From positions 1-36,312 of the forward strand of contig JAFSTX010000079.1 of assembly GCA_017445585.1 (NCBI GenBank): a DNA stretch of 36,312 bases, given 5' to 3'. The position numbers and the translations under genes are program-made. Source of the DNA: Lachnospiraceae bacterium. GTDB taxonomy: Bacteria > Bacillota > Clostridia > Lachnospirales > Lachnospiraceae. Below the pieces are notes generated by a model. It saw only the letters and a list, made by a program, of their open reading frames with translations, ran no database searches and was not told the origin of the DNA. Positions 6,424-15,680 of the stretch are shown piece after piece (the stretch's first letter is position 1; each line of letters begins with the position of its first letter).

Positions 6424-8355
6424 ATGAAAGCTAAAATCCGTGCTTTTTTGTGTTTTGTTCTGACAATGGTGATGATGCTTTCTCTTGCTGCGACTGCTTC
6501 CGAGGCGTCGGCGGGCGAGCTGTATGTGAGCGGTGTAAAGGTTGACGGATCAAATGCTGCCGACGTTCTGGGCAATGGAAAGGTCCGCTTCGATGCGGAG
6601 CATGCAGTGCTGACTCTGAGTGATGCATATCTGACCGGTACATATGAATATCAGCCATACTATGAGGCTGTGATCTGGTCGACCTATCCGGAGCTTACGA
6701 TTGAATGCGAGGGTACAAATACTATTGCGCCCGCATCTGAGTACGGCGACGGGATAGATGCCGCGGGAGGCTGCGATGTGATCATAACGACCGCTGATAT
6801 GGCCGACAGTCCGGCCACTCTTATGATCAATAACGCCTATTACGGGACGTATATAGGCAGCTGGGAGATTCCGGGAGGAGACCTGACGGTCAGCGATATC
6901 GGGATTTATGTAAATGACAGCCAGTGTGCCGGCATCTGGGTCAATCACGATCTGACGGTTACAGACGGTGACCTGAACGTAAACAGATCCGCGGATTTTT
7001 ATACTGGCATTGTAAGCAATACGGGTTCTATCCTGTTTGACGGGGCTTTTATCTTTATCGACAACAAGGCTCCGGCCATTCATATGGGCAACGGGGATTC
7101 ATCCGAGCACAGGCTTACTGTTGTGGACAGCTTTGTGAATCTTTCCAGTGCATCCAGCGGTATCAACTCTGAGGATTATAATAACGGCGGAGAATATGAA
7201 ATAAGGACCACAATCGAATTTCTGAGCGGTACTGTCAGCATAGATGCGGGAAAATTCGCGCTCTCTCACGGAGCTGGTCCTGACTCCGATTTTATGCAGT
7301 TCCCCTCGGACCGGGTCATACTGGGTGATGAGATGCTGCTGCCGGAAGGTACGACTGACGGTCCCGAACTGCATATCAGCAGCTTGTACCGGGATCCGGT
7401 GGAGCAGCTCTTCGGCGAGGAGACTATGATCAGATCCTCAGGCAAAGGACGTTATGACACGGCCATAGCTACCGCGGCAAATCTGAAGAAAGCGATGGAG
7501 ATGGATAACTTTTTCTCTGTTATCATCGCCTCCGGAAGCGGAAGTGGCAATACGGGAAGATTCCCCGATGCACTGGCCGGATCATATCTCTCATATATTA
7601 TGGGAGCCCCGATACTGATGGTGGGAGACAAGGGCGAGGACCTGGACAAGGTCAAAGCCTTTGTGGAAAATAACCTTGACAAAACCTTCGGCAGGATCTA
7701 TATCCTCGGCGGCACGGGAGCGGTGCCAGCTTCTGTCGAGGAGGCATTTGCAGACTATGATGTGAAGCGTCTGTCGGGTAAGAGCAGATATGAGACCAAT
7801 CTGGCCATTCTGGACGAAGCGGGTATATTTGACGGCATGGATCTCATAGTTGCCGACGGAGGCGGTTTCGCCGATGCGCTGTCCGCATCCGCACTGGGTA
7901 TGCCGATTCTCCTCATAGATAAAAAGAGCGGTGCTCTGACGGCGGATCAGGAAGCTCTGGTCAGCTCGACCAATTTCGGAAACATCTATATAATAGGTGG
8001 TACGGGTGCAGTTCCCGCCTCGATAGAGGATCAGCTCAAAGCACTGAAACCCGGTCTTAATGTGGAGCGGATCAAAGGCGCAAACAGGTATGCCACATCT
8101 GTAGCGCTGGCAGAGAAATTCTTCCCGAATACGAAATGCATCACTGTAGCTACCGGTAAAAATTTCCCGGACGGGCTGACGGGAGGCCCGCTTTCGTTTG
8201 CGCTTGGTGCGCCACTGATACTGACTGAGGATACGAAATCGGCATATGACCTCGCAGCTCAGTACGCCAGAGCTGCCGGAGCGCAGAAGTACCTTGTATT
8301 CGGCGGATCCGGTTCGGTACCCGACAGTGTGATAGGCGCGATCATGGGCAAATAA
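6424..8355 (+). CDS. Secreted protein with three CWB2 cell-wall-binding repeats
   Basis: A 643-residue exported surface protein. Residues 1-30 are a signal peptide (MKAKIRAFLCFVLTMVMMLS core, cleavage likely after ASEASA). Residues ~31-320 are rich in short beta-strands with repeated patterns such as AVLTLSDAYLTG and LTIECEGTNTI, suggesting a beta-helix or carbohydrate-binding-like region, unassigned. Three CWB2 (PF04122) repeats follow, starting near 335 (SGKGRYDTAIATA), 447 (SGKSRYETNLAI) and 547 (KGANRYATSVALA), each with FPDAL or FADAL and LGGTGAVP-type motifs. In Clostridioides difficile such triplets anchor proteins non-covalently to an anionic wall polymer. AGGAGGG (6411-6417) directly abuts the ATG at 6418, so the second ATG, 6 bp further on, was chosen. 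It is a single-gene unit. Confidence 0.88.
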   Translation: MKAKIRAFLCFVLTMVMMLSLAATASEASAGELYVSGVKVDGSNAADVLGNGKVRFDAEHAVLTLSDAYLTGTYEYQPYYEAVIWSTYPELTIECEGTNTIAPASEYGDGIDAAGGCDVIITTADMADSPATLMINNAYYGTYIGSWEIPGGDLTVSDIGIYVNDSQCAGIWVNHDLTVTDGDLNVNRSADFYTGIVSNTGSILFDGAFIFIDNKAPAIHMGNGDSSEHRLTVVDSFVNLSSASSGINSEDYNNGGEYEIRTTIEFLSGTVSIDAGKFALSHGAGPDSDFMQFPSDRVILGDEMLLPEGTTDGPELHISSLYRDPVEQLFGEETMIRSSGKGRYDTAIATAANLKKAMEMDNFFSVIIASGSGSGNTGRFPDALAGSYLSYIMGAPILMVGDKGEDLDKVKAFVENNLDKTFGRIYILGGTGAVPASVEEAFADYDVKRLSGKSRYETNLAILDEAGIFDGMDLIVADGGGFADALSASALGMPILLIDKKSGALTADQEALVSSTNFGNIYIIGGTGAVPASIEDQLKALKPGLNVERIKGANRYATSVALAEKFFPNTKCITVATGKNFPDGLTGGPLSFALGAPLILTEDTKSAYDLAAQYARAAGAQKYLVFGGSGSVPDSVIGAIMGK

Positions 8356-8471
8356 TGTGCAGCCGGATGGTATTATGAATCCTTTTTCATAAAGGCGGCA
8401 AAAACGGCAAAAATCTTAAAAATATGAATAAAAACAAGTGATTTTTATCATCGTTATATGTGATTTTTTTG

Positions 8472-8500
8472 TTGAAAACAGCCCCCTTGTTATGTAAAAT
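8472..8500 (+). promoter_or_regulatory. Promoter of membrane pyrophosphatase
   Basis: TTGAAA (8472-8477), 17 bp, TAAAAT (8495-8500). The preceding 8356-8471 holds no gene or clear hairpin. Confidence 0.65.
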
Positions 8501-8538
8501 GTATTTACAATAAACACTCATAGCAAGGGGGATTAGTT

Positions 8539-10560
8539 ATGGTACAAGCGCTTACGTATGCTGCCCCGATCATGGCAGCATTGGCATTGGTATTCGCCGC
8601 CTATAAGGCGATCAGCGTATCCAAAAAGCCCGGGGGAACCGAACGCATGCAGGAGATTTCTGCGGCTATCAGCGGGGGAGCCCGGGCTTTTTTGTTTGCC
8701 GAGTACCGCATTCTCGTCATCTTCGTGGCGGTTCTGTTCCTGGCGATCGGCTTTGGCATAGGATGGAGCACCGCGATCTGTTATCTGGTGGGTTCGGTCT
8801 TCTCGGTCGCCGCGGGATACGTCGGTATGAATACCGCGACCAAGGCTAATGTCCGTACCGCAGCTGCCGCCAAGGACGGCGGCATGAACAAGGCCCTCGG
8901 CGTCGCTTTCTCAGGCGGCTCGGTCATGGGAATGTGCGTGGTCGGTCTGGGTCTTCTCGGATGCAGCCTGATCTACATTATTACCGGAAACTACGACATC
9001 CTCTTTGGCTTCAGCCTTGGCGCTTCTTCTATAGCGCTCTTTGCCCGTGTCGGCGGCGGTATCTATACCAAGGCTGCCGATGTAGGCGCTGACCTCGTAG
9101 GTAAAGTCGAGGCAGGCATCCCCGAAGACGATCCCCGCAATCCCGCCGTCATCGCCGATAACGTAGGAGATAACGTGGGCGATGTAGCGGGCATGGGTGC
9201 GGATCTCTTTGAATCGTATGTCGGAGCCATCGTTTCGGCCATGACGCTCGGCGCTCTCTTTGTCGGCGCAAGCGGCGGCAGCGGTGTGATCTACCCGCTG
9301 GCTATAGCCGCAGTCGGCATCTGCGCCGCCATCATCGCTACTTTCTTTGTCAGAGGCAAAGATAAGTCCAATCCGCACACCGCCCTGAAGATCGGTTCAT
9401 ACGTATCTGCTCTTCTCGTGGTAATCGGATCGCTCGTGCTCTCAAAGCTGTTCTTTGACAGCTTCAGACCTGCTATCGCCATCATCGCCGGACTGATCGT
9501 AGGCCTGATCATAGGAATCGTAACCGAGGTCTACACCTCCGGCGATTACAAGTCGGTCAAGAAGATCGCGCGCCAGTCAGAGACCGGATCCGCCACCACG
9601 ATCATTTCAGGTCTTGCCGTCGGTATGATGTCCACAGCTATTCCGATCATCCTGATCTGCGTCGGCATCTTTGTTGCATACAACGTCTGTGCCGTGGACG
9701 GCAGCTTTAACTCCGGTCTGTACGGTATCGCGCTGGCCGCCGTCGGCATGCTTTCCACCACAGGTATCACAGTAGCGGTCGACGCCTACGGTCCCATCGC
9801 CGATAATGCCGGCGGTATCGCCGAGATGAGCGGCCTGCCCGAGGATGTCCGCGAGATCACCGACAAGCTCGACGCCGTAGGTAATACCACAGCTGCCATG
9901 GGCAAGGGCTTTGCCATCGGCTCTGCCGCGCTTACCGCGCTTGCTCTGTTTGTTTCGTATGCAAATGCCGTAGGACTTCATGAGTCCGGCATCAATATTC
10001 TCGACCCCAAGGTCACTATAGGAATCCTTCTGGGCGGAATGCTTCCTTTTGTATTCTCCGCGCTTACCATGGACTCCGTTTCAAAGGCTGCCAACCACAT
10101 GATCGAAGAGGTGCGCCGTCAGTTCCGCACCATTCCCGGTATCATGGAGGGGAAGGCAAAGCCTGATTACAACAGCTGCGTATCTATTTCCACCACTGCC
10201 GCGCTCAAGGAAATGCTGATCCCCGGTATCATGGCGGTTCTTGCGCCTGTAGCCGTCGGTCTGCTTCTGGGCGTCGAAGCTCTGGGCGGACTGCTGGCCG
10301 GATCGCTCGTCACCGGTGTGCTCATGGCGATCTTTATGAGTAATTCCGGCGGTGCCTGGGACAACGCAAAGAAGTATATCGAGGAAGGCAACCACGGCGG
10401 CAAGGGCTCGGATGCCCACAAGGCCGCGGTAGTGGGCGACACGGTAGGCGATCCATTCAAGGACACCTCAGGCCCTTCGATCAATATCCTGATCAAGCTG
10501 ATGACTGTCGTTTCACTGGTATTTGCGCCTCTGTTCATGGCAGTCGGCGGACTTCTGTAA
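8539..10560 (+). CDS. hppA: K+-dependent membrane-bound pyrophosphatase, possibly Na+-pumping
   Basis: Hydrolyses PPi at the membrane and pumps Na+ and/or H+ outward. The 673-residue, about 16-helix protein matches family length. The catalytic loop D181[10 protein letters not shown]191 is intact, followed by [20 protein letters not shown] and, near the C-terminus, [24 protein letters not shown] at 448-457 has Ala452 and Gly455, the pattern of K+-dependent enzymes (K+-independent ones have Lys and Thr). E225 in DLFESYVG sits where Thermotoga's Na+-pump has its gate Glu, one helical turn before the plant H+-pump Glu, so Na+ transport is plausible but unproven. AAGGGGGA (8525-8532) supports the start. 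It would draw on the same PPi pool as pfp. Confidence 0.95.
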   Translation: MVQALTYAAPIMAALALVFAAYKAISVSKKPGGTERMQEISAAISGGARAFLFAEYRILVIFVAVLFLAIGFGIGWSTAICYLVGSVFSVAAGYVGMNTATKANVRTAAAAKDGGMNKALGVAFSGGSVMGMCVVGLGLLGCSLIYIITGNYDILFGFSLGASSIALFARVGGGIYTKAADVGADLVGKVEAGIPEDDPRNPAVIADNVGDNVGDVAGMGADLFESYVGAIVSAMTLGALFVGASGGSGVIYPLAIAAVGICAAIIATFFVRGKDKSNPHTALKIGSYVSALLVVIGSLVLSKLFFDSFRPAIAIIAGLIVGLIIGIVTEVYTSGDYKSVKKIARQSETGSATTIISGLAVGMMSTAIPIILICVGIFVAYNVCAVDGSFNSGLYGIALAAVGMLSTTGITVAVDAYGPIADNAGGIAEMSGLPEDVREITDKLDAVGNTTAAMGKGFAIGSAALTALALFVSYANAVGLHESGINILDPKVTIGILLGGMLPFVFSALTMDSVSKAANHMIEEVRRQFRTIPGIMEGKAKPDYNSCVSISTTAALKEMLIPGIMAVLAPVAVGLLLGVEALGGLLAGSLVTGVLMAIFMSNSGGAWDNAKKYIEEGNHGGKGSDAHKAAVVGDTVGDPFKDTSGPSINILIKLMTVVSLVFAPLFMAVGGLL

Positions 10561-10567
10561 GAAAAGC

Positions 10568-10626
10568 GTCTCGGGCAGGATACTGCCTGAGACTTTGTAC
10601 CCGCCGCTTTTTTGCGGCGGGTTTTT
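10568..10626 (+). terminator. Tandem hairpins ending in an intrinsic terminator
   Basis: First hairpin: an 11-bp stem (10568-10578 with 10583-10593, one G-U pair) and a GATA loop. Second: CCCGCCGC (10600-10607), a six-T loop, GCGGCGGG (10614-10621), then five T (10622-10626). The second is a textbook terminator; the first may protect the 3' end or act as a backup. Confidence 0.88.
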
Positions 10627-10651
10627 ATACTTATTTAACTATTGCGATCGG

Positions 10652-10680
10652 TTTACAAAAACAGGTATTTATGTTATAAA
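10652..10680 (+). promoter_or_regulatory. Promoter of the diguanylate cyclase gene
   Basis: TTTACA (10652-10657), 17 bp, TATAAA (10675-10680), with TG of an extended -10 at 10672-10673. It leaves an 80-nt leader with no obvious riboswitch. Confidence 0.62.
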
Positions 10681-10761
10681 AATCTATATATGAAAAATTA
10701 GAACCAATTATTTTCGGGCAGATGTCTGACCCGGTTTGTTTTTTGAGGACCGTGCCGATCT

Positions 10762-11922
10762 ATGAATTACTACACTTCGATTATAGCTCTCTCTATAATG
10801 ACCCTTGCTGTACTGTGCATACTTGTACATGAAAACGGCAGGATCAACAACTCGGACAAGAAGCTCTTTTATACCACATATCTTATAATTGCGCTCTCGG
10901 CTCTCGCCGAATGGACGGGCCTGAAGCTGAACGGAGTGCAGGATATCCCAAAGTGGCCTCTGCTTGCCGCCAAATGCGCGGACTATATCCTGACTCCGAT
11001 GTCGGGCTGCGCCATAATAGCGCAGGTCAGCCGCCGCAAGAGATGGAGAAAGCCCCTGATAGTGCTCATCGCCGCGAATACCGTTTTTCAGGTGATCGCG
11101 TGCATCTGCGGCTGGATGATACAGATAGACGAACTCAACCGCTATTCGCACGGCCCGCTGTATGGGGTTTACGTCGCGATCTATCTTCTTGTGCTCGCAG
11201 CGCTGCTCGTTGAGTTTGCTTTGTATGGCAGAAAGTTCCGTCGGCAGAACAGGGTTTCTCTCTACGCGATAATAACTCTGATCGTAGCGGGGATCGCCGC
11301 TCAGGAGTTTTTGGGGAGTGAGTACCGTACCTCATATATCGCGCTTGCGATCGGAGCGGCGCTTCTCTTTATCCACTATTCTGAGTTTGACCAGCTGGCA
11401 AAGGATGACAAGCTGCATGAGCAGGATATACTTATCTCTACCGACGCGCTGACGGGACTTCTTAACAGGTATTCCTATGCGCGGACTCTGGAGAATTATG
11501 ATGAAAGCGAGAAGCTTCCCGCCGATCTCTGTGCCTTTGCATTCGATATCAACGGTCTTAAAAGAGCTAACGATACCATGGGACACGCGGTAGGTGATGA
11601 GCTGATCTGCGGCGCGGCCGAGTGTATCAAGCGTGTTTTCAGGAAGAACGGCAAGTGTTTTCGGACGGGCGGCGATGAGTTTATCGTATTTGCCGAGCTT
11701 AACCGGGAGAAGGCTGAAGAGGCGCAGAAACGGATCCACGCGGAAGCGGCAGGCTGGTCAGGCAAAAAGATCAGCGAGCTGGATCTGGCGTGCGGATATG
11801 CCCTGGCAAAGGACCATCCCGGGATCTCGGCCGAGAAGCTTGTGATCGAGGCCGATCGGGCCATGTATACGGAAAAGAAGGCATATTACAGCGAATCCGG
11901 GAATGACAGACGTACACGCTGA
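10762..11922 (+). CDS. Membrane GGDEF protein, probable diguanylate cyclase
   Basis: Predicted to make cyclic di-GMP from two GTP at the membrane. The 386-residue protein has about seven hydrophobic segments in residues 1-205, a sensor region I cannot assign to a named domain. The C-terminal GGDEF domain includes DALTGLLNR at 228-236, FDINGLKRANDTMGHAVGDE with the metal-binding D262, and an intact GGDEF at 303-307. The inhibitory I-site, normally RxxD five residues before GGDEF, reads RKNG, so product feedback inhibition is probably lost. The C-terminus (EADRAMYTEKKAYY) is typical. GAGGA (10745-10749) is a rather distant ribosome site. It is alone in its transcription unit. Confidence 0.88.
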   Translation: MNYYTSIIALSIMTLAVLCILVHENGRINNSDKKLFYTTYLIIALSALAEWTGLKLNGVQDIPKWPLLAAKCADYILTPMSGCAIIAQVSRRKRWRKPLIVLIAANTVFQVIACICGWMIQIDELNRYSHGPLYGVYVAIYLLVLAALLVEFALYGRKFRRQNRVSLYAIITLIVAGIAAQEFLGSEYRTSYIALAIGAALLFIHYSEFDQLAKDDKLHEQDILISTDALTGLLNRYSYARTLENYDESEKLPADLCAFAFDINGLKRANDTMGHAVGDELICGAAECIKRVFRKNGKCFRTGGDEFIVFAELNREKAEEAQKRIHAEAAGWSGKKISELDLACGYALAKDHPGISAEKLVIEADRAMYTEKKAYYSESGNDRRTR

Positions 11923-11944
11923 GCAGCGCGGATCGTTTTCTGTC

Positions 11945-11973
11945 TTGCCCGAATCGCGCTTTAGTGATAAACT
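11945..11973 (+). promoter_or_regulatory. Promoter of upp
   Basis: TTGCCC (11945-11950), 17 bp, TAAACT (11968-11973), a moderate match to consensus placed 28 bp before the start codon. Confidence 0.45.
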
Positions 11974-12001
11974 ATGAAAAAATCAATAAGAGGTATTCCA
12001 C

Positions 12002-12652
12002 ATGAGCATTGACGTTTCAAAGTATTCTAATTTTACCGTTCTGGATCACCCGCTTCTTCAGCACAAGATCACGATGCTTCGCGATATTCATACGGGGACG
12101 AATCAGTTCCGTACTCTGGTCAGCGAGATCGCCACGCTGATGGGCTATGAGGCCTTCCGCGATCTGCCTACCGAGGATATCGAGGTGGAGACCCCCATCG
12201 AGACCTGCCAGTCGCCGGTCATAGCCGGACGCAAGATGGCCATAGTTCCCATCCTGCGCGCCGGACTTGGTATGGTGGACGGCATCCTTACCCTTTCTCC
12301 CACGGCTAAGGTCGGACATATCGGACTTTACCGCGACCCTGTGACCCACGAGCCTCACGAGTACTACTGCAAGCTGCCCAGACCTATCGAGCAGCGTCTG
12401 ATCGTCCTCCTGGATCCCATGCTTGCCACAGGCGGCAGCGCCGTGGACGCTCTGAATCTGATCAAACAGCACGGCGGAAAGAACATCAAGTTTATGTGTA
12501 TCATCGCCGCTCCCGAGGGAGTTGCCAGGGTCTGCGAGGCCCATCCCGACGTTAAAGTATACGCCGGACATCTTGATCGCGAGCTCAATGAAAATAAATA
12601 TATCTGCCCGGGACTTGGAGATGCGGGCGACCGTATCTTCGGAACCAAATAG
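12002..12652 (+). CDS. upp: Uracil phosphoribosyltransferase
   Basis: Salvages uracil to UMP using PRPP in the cytoplasm. The 216-residue protein aligns with the family end to end: [14 protein letters not shown] near the N-terminus, [13 protein letters not shown] (the uracil/PRPP-site strand), the PRPP loop [16 protein letters not shown] at about 135-150, and the C-terminal [19 protein letters not shown] that binds uracil. Length is a little above the usual 208-210. AAGAGG (11988-11993) precedes the ATG by 8 bp. It is a single-gene unit with its own terminator; no attenuator-like PyrR site was seen. Confidence 0.95.
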   Translation: MSIDVSKYSNFTVLDHPLLQHKITMLRDIHTGTNQFRTLVSEIATLMGYEAFRDLPTEDIEVETPIETCQSPVIAGRKMAIVPILRAGLGMVDGILTLSPTAKVGHIGLYRDPVTHEPHEYYCKLPRPIEQRLIVLLDPMLATGGSAVDALNLIKQHGGKNIKFMCIIAAPEGVARVCEAHPDVKVYAGHLDRELNENKYICPGLGDAGDRIFGTK

Positions 12653-12671
12653 TATCCATACTGTTTACCAC

Positions 12672-12695
12672 GACCCGCCGTCCAGGCGGGTCTTT
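12672..12695 (+). terminator. Terminator after upp
   Basis: GACCCGCC (12672-12679), 5-nt loop, GGCGGGTC (12685-12692), followed by TTT. Stem is strong, T tract short. Confidence 0.7.
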
Positions 12696-12791
12696 GACTG
12701 TAGAAGGATGGGAAAACCATTCCCGACTAAGTTATGTTGTCAGCGGCGGTAAATGATTAAATAACACCATACTGTAAAGCCGGAAAAGAAA

Positions 12792-12820
12792 TTGCGGTTT
12801 TGGATGCCCGGTAATATAAT
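12792..12820 (+). promoter_or_regulatory. Promoter of the phosphohexomutase / surface locus
   Basis: TTGCGG (12792-12797), 17 bp, TATAAT (12815-12820). It is the last clear promoter I see before rpsF at 22529, so it may drive much of the block up to 22480. The 12653-12878 gap otherwise holds only the upp terminator. Confidence 0.62.
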
Positions 12821-12878
12821 AATAAAGATGGTCAGACTGCACGTTTTACGCAGTCAAAAACAGATAAGGAGCAACGAT

Positions 12879-14609
12879 ATGTCAGAATCGAACGCGATGA
12901 AGCTGTACCGCTCGTGGCTTGAAAGCCCGTTTTTTGATGAAGAAACCAAAGAAGAGCTGCAGGCTCTGGCCGGTGATCCCGGCGAGATCGAAGAGCGCTT
13001 CTATATGGAGCTGGAATTTGGTACCGCGGGACTGCGCGGCATCATAGGGGCCGGAACAAACCGCATGAACAAGTACACTGTACGCAAGGCCTCGCAGGGC
13101 CTGGCAAATTATATCATAAAGCAGAATGCCGCAAAAAAGGGAGTTGCGATCGCTTTTGACAGCAGGCATTTTTCGCCGGAGTTTGCCAGAGAGGCAGCTT
13201 TGACGCTGGCCGCAAACGGGGTGAAGGCCTACCTTTTTGACGCGCTTCGCCCCACGCCCGAGCTCTCGTTTGCCGTAAGGTATCTGGGCGCTACAGCCGG
13301 TATAAACGTCACCGCAAGCCACAACCCCGCCGAGTATAACGGCTATAAAGTCTACTGGGAGGACGGCGCGCAGATCACGCCCCCTCACGATACCGGGATC
13401 ATGGCGGAGGTCAGGGCTGTGGATATCACTCAGACCCGTACCATGGGATATGGTGACGCCGTTGCGGCAGGCCTGCTTCAGATAATAGGAAGCGAGGTGG
13501 ACGACGCGTATGTGGCCAGCGTAAAGGCCCAGGTCAAGTCCCCTGAGGCAGTCGCTGCATGCGCGGCGGACATAAAGATAGTCTATACGCCGCTCCACGG
13601 CGCGGGCAACAAGCTCGTGCGCAGAGTGCTGGGAGAGCTCGGCTTTTCCCAGGTCCACGTTGTCGCCGAGCAGGAGCAGCCGGACGGAGCTTTCCCTACC
13701 GTTCCCTATCCCAATCCTGAGGCGCCGGAGGCTTTTGCTCTGGCGCTGGAGCTTGCCCGTAAAGTCGACGCCGATCTGGTGCTGGCTACCGACCCGGATT
13801 CCGACAGACTCGGTGTATATGTAAAGGACAAAGCCGGAGAGTATCACAGTCTGACCGGCAACGTCAGCGGAGCGCTGATAGGAGATTATGAGATCGGCAG
13901 GATGCAGGATGCCGGGAAGCTTCCGGGGGACGGCAGGCTGATCTCCACGATCGTTTCGGGAAAGCTCGGCAAAGCCATAGCGGAGCACTACGGCGCGAAA
14001 TATGTTGAGGTGCTGACGGGCTTCAAATATATCGGAGAGCAGATCCGCCTCATGGAGGAGAGCGGAGAGGGGAGCTACCTCTTTGGCTACGAGGAGAGCT
14101 ACGGCTGTCTCGTCGGGACCTATGCCAGAGACAAGGATGCGGTCGTCGCATCGATGGCCCTGTGCGAGCTTGCGGCATACTGCCGGAGCCTTGGGATGAA
14201 TATGTGGGACGCCGTAGTGGCCATGTACGATAAATACGGCTACTACAGAGAGGGCGTCACTTCGCTGACCTTTAAGGGCATCGAGGGAAAGAAAAAAATG
14301 GACGCGATCATGGAGAGGCTTTACACCGAAGAACCTGCACAGATCGGGGCTTTCAAGGTGCTTGCAAAGAGAAACTACGCTTCCCGCGAGCGGCTCGACA
14401 TGCTGACCGGAGAAAAGAGCGCAATTGATCTGCCTGTTTCAAAGGTGGTCTTCTATGAGCTGCCCGACGCGGCCTGGTGCTGTGTGAGACCCTCCGGAAC
14501 GGAGCCCAAGATCAAGCTCTACTACGGAGTAAAGGGAAGTTCGTTTGAGGACGCGGAGCGTCTGGACGGAGAGCTTAAGGAAGCGTTAAATACATTCGCA
14601 GGAGTATAA
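12879..14609 (+). CDS. pgcA: Phosphohexomutase (alpha-phosphoglucomutase/phosphomannomutase)
   Basis: Interconverts hexose-6-phosphate and hexose-1-phosphate through a phosphoserine enzyme; glucose-1-phosphate feeds UDP-glucose for glycolipid, capsule and teichoic-acid anchors. The 576-residue protein has all four site motifs: TASHNP with the phosphoserine S147, the Mg2+ loop DPDSDR from D305, the sugar-specificity loop GYEESYG, and the C-terminal phosphate-binding RPSGTEPKIK. It lines up with the ~575-580 residue Firmicutes PgcA type. AAGGAG (12866-12871) and a promoter overlapping the longer frame set the start at 12879. A surface-protein gene follows after 7 bp. Glucose versus mannose preference cannot be read from sequence. 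Confidence 0.92.
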   Translation: MSESNAMKLYRSWLESPFFDEETKEELQALAGDPGEIEERFYMELEFGTAGLRGIIGAGTNRMNKYTVRKASQGLANYIIKQNAAKKGVAIAFDSRHFSPEFAREAALTLAANGVKAYLFDALRPTPELSFAVRYLGATAGINVTASHNPAEYNGYKVYWEDGAQITPPHDTGIMAEVRAVDITQTRTMGYGDAVAAGLLQIIGSEVDDAYVASVKAQVKSPEAVAACAADIKIVYTPLHGAGNKLVRRVLGELGFSQVHVVAEQEQPDGAFPTVPYPNPEAPEAFALALELARKVDADLVLATDPDSDRLGVYVKDKAGEYHSLTGNVSGALIGDYEIGRMQDAGKLPGDGRLISTIVSGKLGKAIAEHYGAKYVEVLTGFKYIGEQIRLMEESGEGSYLFGYEESYGCLVGTYARDKDAVVASMALCELAAYCRSLGMNMWDAVVAMYDKYGYYREGVTSLTFKGIEGKKKMDAIMERLYTEEPAQIGAFKVLAKRNYASRERLDMLTGEKSAIDLPVSKVVFYELPDAAWCCVRPSGTEPKIKLYYGVKGSSFEDAERLDGELKEALNTFAGV

Positions 14610-14616
14610 AAGTCAG

Positions 14617-15645
14617 ATGGACAATAAAAATTTAAGTCCGAGGCAGGCGGCAAGGCGCCGCCGTGCCATCAGGAACAGGATCATTTTCGGTGCGGTGCTG
14701 CTGGCGATGCTTGTCGCCGTGATACTGCTGTGCGTAGCGATATTCGGCGGGGATGGTGACGCGAAGCCTTCTTCATCCTCATCTGCGGCAAACACGGATA
14801 CACAGGGAGCGGACGATCCGCAGGCGTCGCAGAATCCTTTTGATACGACAGGCCCCGTCATAGAAGGCCTCAAGGATATCACCGTAGAAGAAGGCGGCAC
14901 GGTGTCATATAAATCCGGCGTTACCGTCACCGACGATACCGACCCCAACCCCACGCTTGATGTGGATGCGTCGGCAGTTGATCTGTCTGTGCCGGGCACC
15001 TACACCGTGACCTATACGGCGACCGATGCCTCCGGCAATCTTACCGAGGAGGAGATCACTGTCACCGTCACTGCGAAGACTACGCCTGCTTCTTCAGCGG
15101 CTTCTTCCGACGGATATGACGCATCCGACGAGGATGTCAGCTACATGAAATACCTCGGCGGTCTTTATCTCAAGCAGATCGTTAAGGATGACATGAGCCT
15201 CAAGGAAAAGGCCATGCGTATCTGGCTCTGGGTCAACTGGAACTGCGACTATGTCTCCACGTCGGACAAGAGCAGCTGGGTAAAGGGCGCGACGCAGTAC
15301 TTTGACACTCACAAGGGTGACTGCTTTAATTACTATGCCGCTTCGCGCGCGCTGCTGGAGCTGGCGGGCATAGAGGTAAAGCCCGTCGTAAAGAGCGATT
15401 CGTCGCACTCGGATCACTACTGGTGTCTGGTGAATCTGGGCGACGGATGGTATCATTTTGACGCGACACCCAGAGACGGAGGCGGGGATTACTTTTTCCT
15501 GGTTACCGACGAGCAGATCGACGCTTATTCGGAGGCGCACGAAAACAGCCATATCTTTGACCACAACGCCTATCCCGCCAGAGCGACGGCGATCATCACC
15601 GATATGAACGCTCAGCCGGATTATTACGATTATTTCAAAGAGTGA
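14617..15645 (+). CDS. Membrane-anchored Ig-like plus transglutaminase-like protein, copy 1
   Basis: A 342-residue type II membrane protein facing outward. A basic N-terminus (RRRRAIRNR) precedes one helix at ~23-44, then a Ser/Ala-rich linker. Residues ~79-152 form a DUF5011/HYR-like Ig fold (GPVIEGLKDITVEEGG, DDTDPNPTLDVD, VPGTYTVTYTATD). A transglutaminase-like domain follows at ~175-340 with a plausible Cys-His-Asp triad: C236 (GDCFNYY), H267 (DHYWCL) and D282 (YHFDATP). Such domains may be proteases, transpeptidases or inactive. AGGAG (14600-14604) lies inside the end of pgcA, implying coupling. A paralogue follows directly. Substrate unknown; a wall-associated role is inferred. Confidence 0.8.
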   Translation: MDNKNLSPRQAARRRRAIRNRIIFGAVLLAMLVAVILLCVAIFGGDGDAKPSSSSSAANTDTQGADDPQASQNPFDTTGPVIEGLKDITVEEGGTVSYKSGVTVTDDTDPNPTLDVDASAVDLSVPGTYTVTYTATDASGNLTEEEITVTVTAKTTPASSAASSDGYDASDEDVSYMKYLGGLYLKQIVKDDMSLKEKAMRIWLWVNWNCDYVSTSDKSSWVKGATQYFDTHKGDCFNYYAASRALLELAGIEVKPVVKSDSSHSDHYWCLVNLGDGWYHFDATPRDGGGDYFFLVTDEQIDAYSEAHENSHIFDHNAYPARATAIITDMNAQPDYYDYFKE

Positions 15646-15660
15646 GAAGCTCACGCTTTT
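15642..15660 (+). other. Small hairpin between the tandem copies
   Basis: GTGAG (15642-15646), 3-nt loop, CTCAC (15650-15654), then a short T run. It overlaps the stop of copy 1 and could reduce read-through into copy 2, but is weak as a terminator. Confidence 0.35.
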
Positions 15661-15680
15661 TATTGCAAAGGGAAGTTTGA

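Noticed and set aside
12882-13988. Minus-strand frame of 368 codons opposite pgcA
   Set aside because: Antisense shadow of a phosphohexomutase with all catalytic motifs intact.
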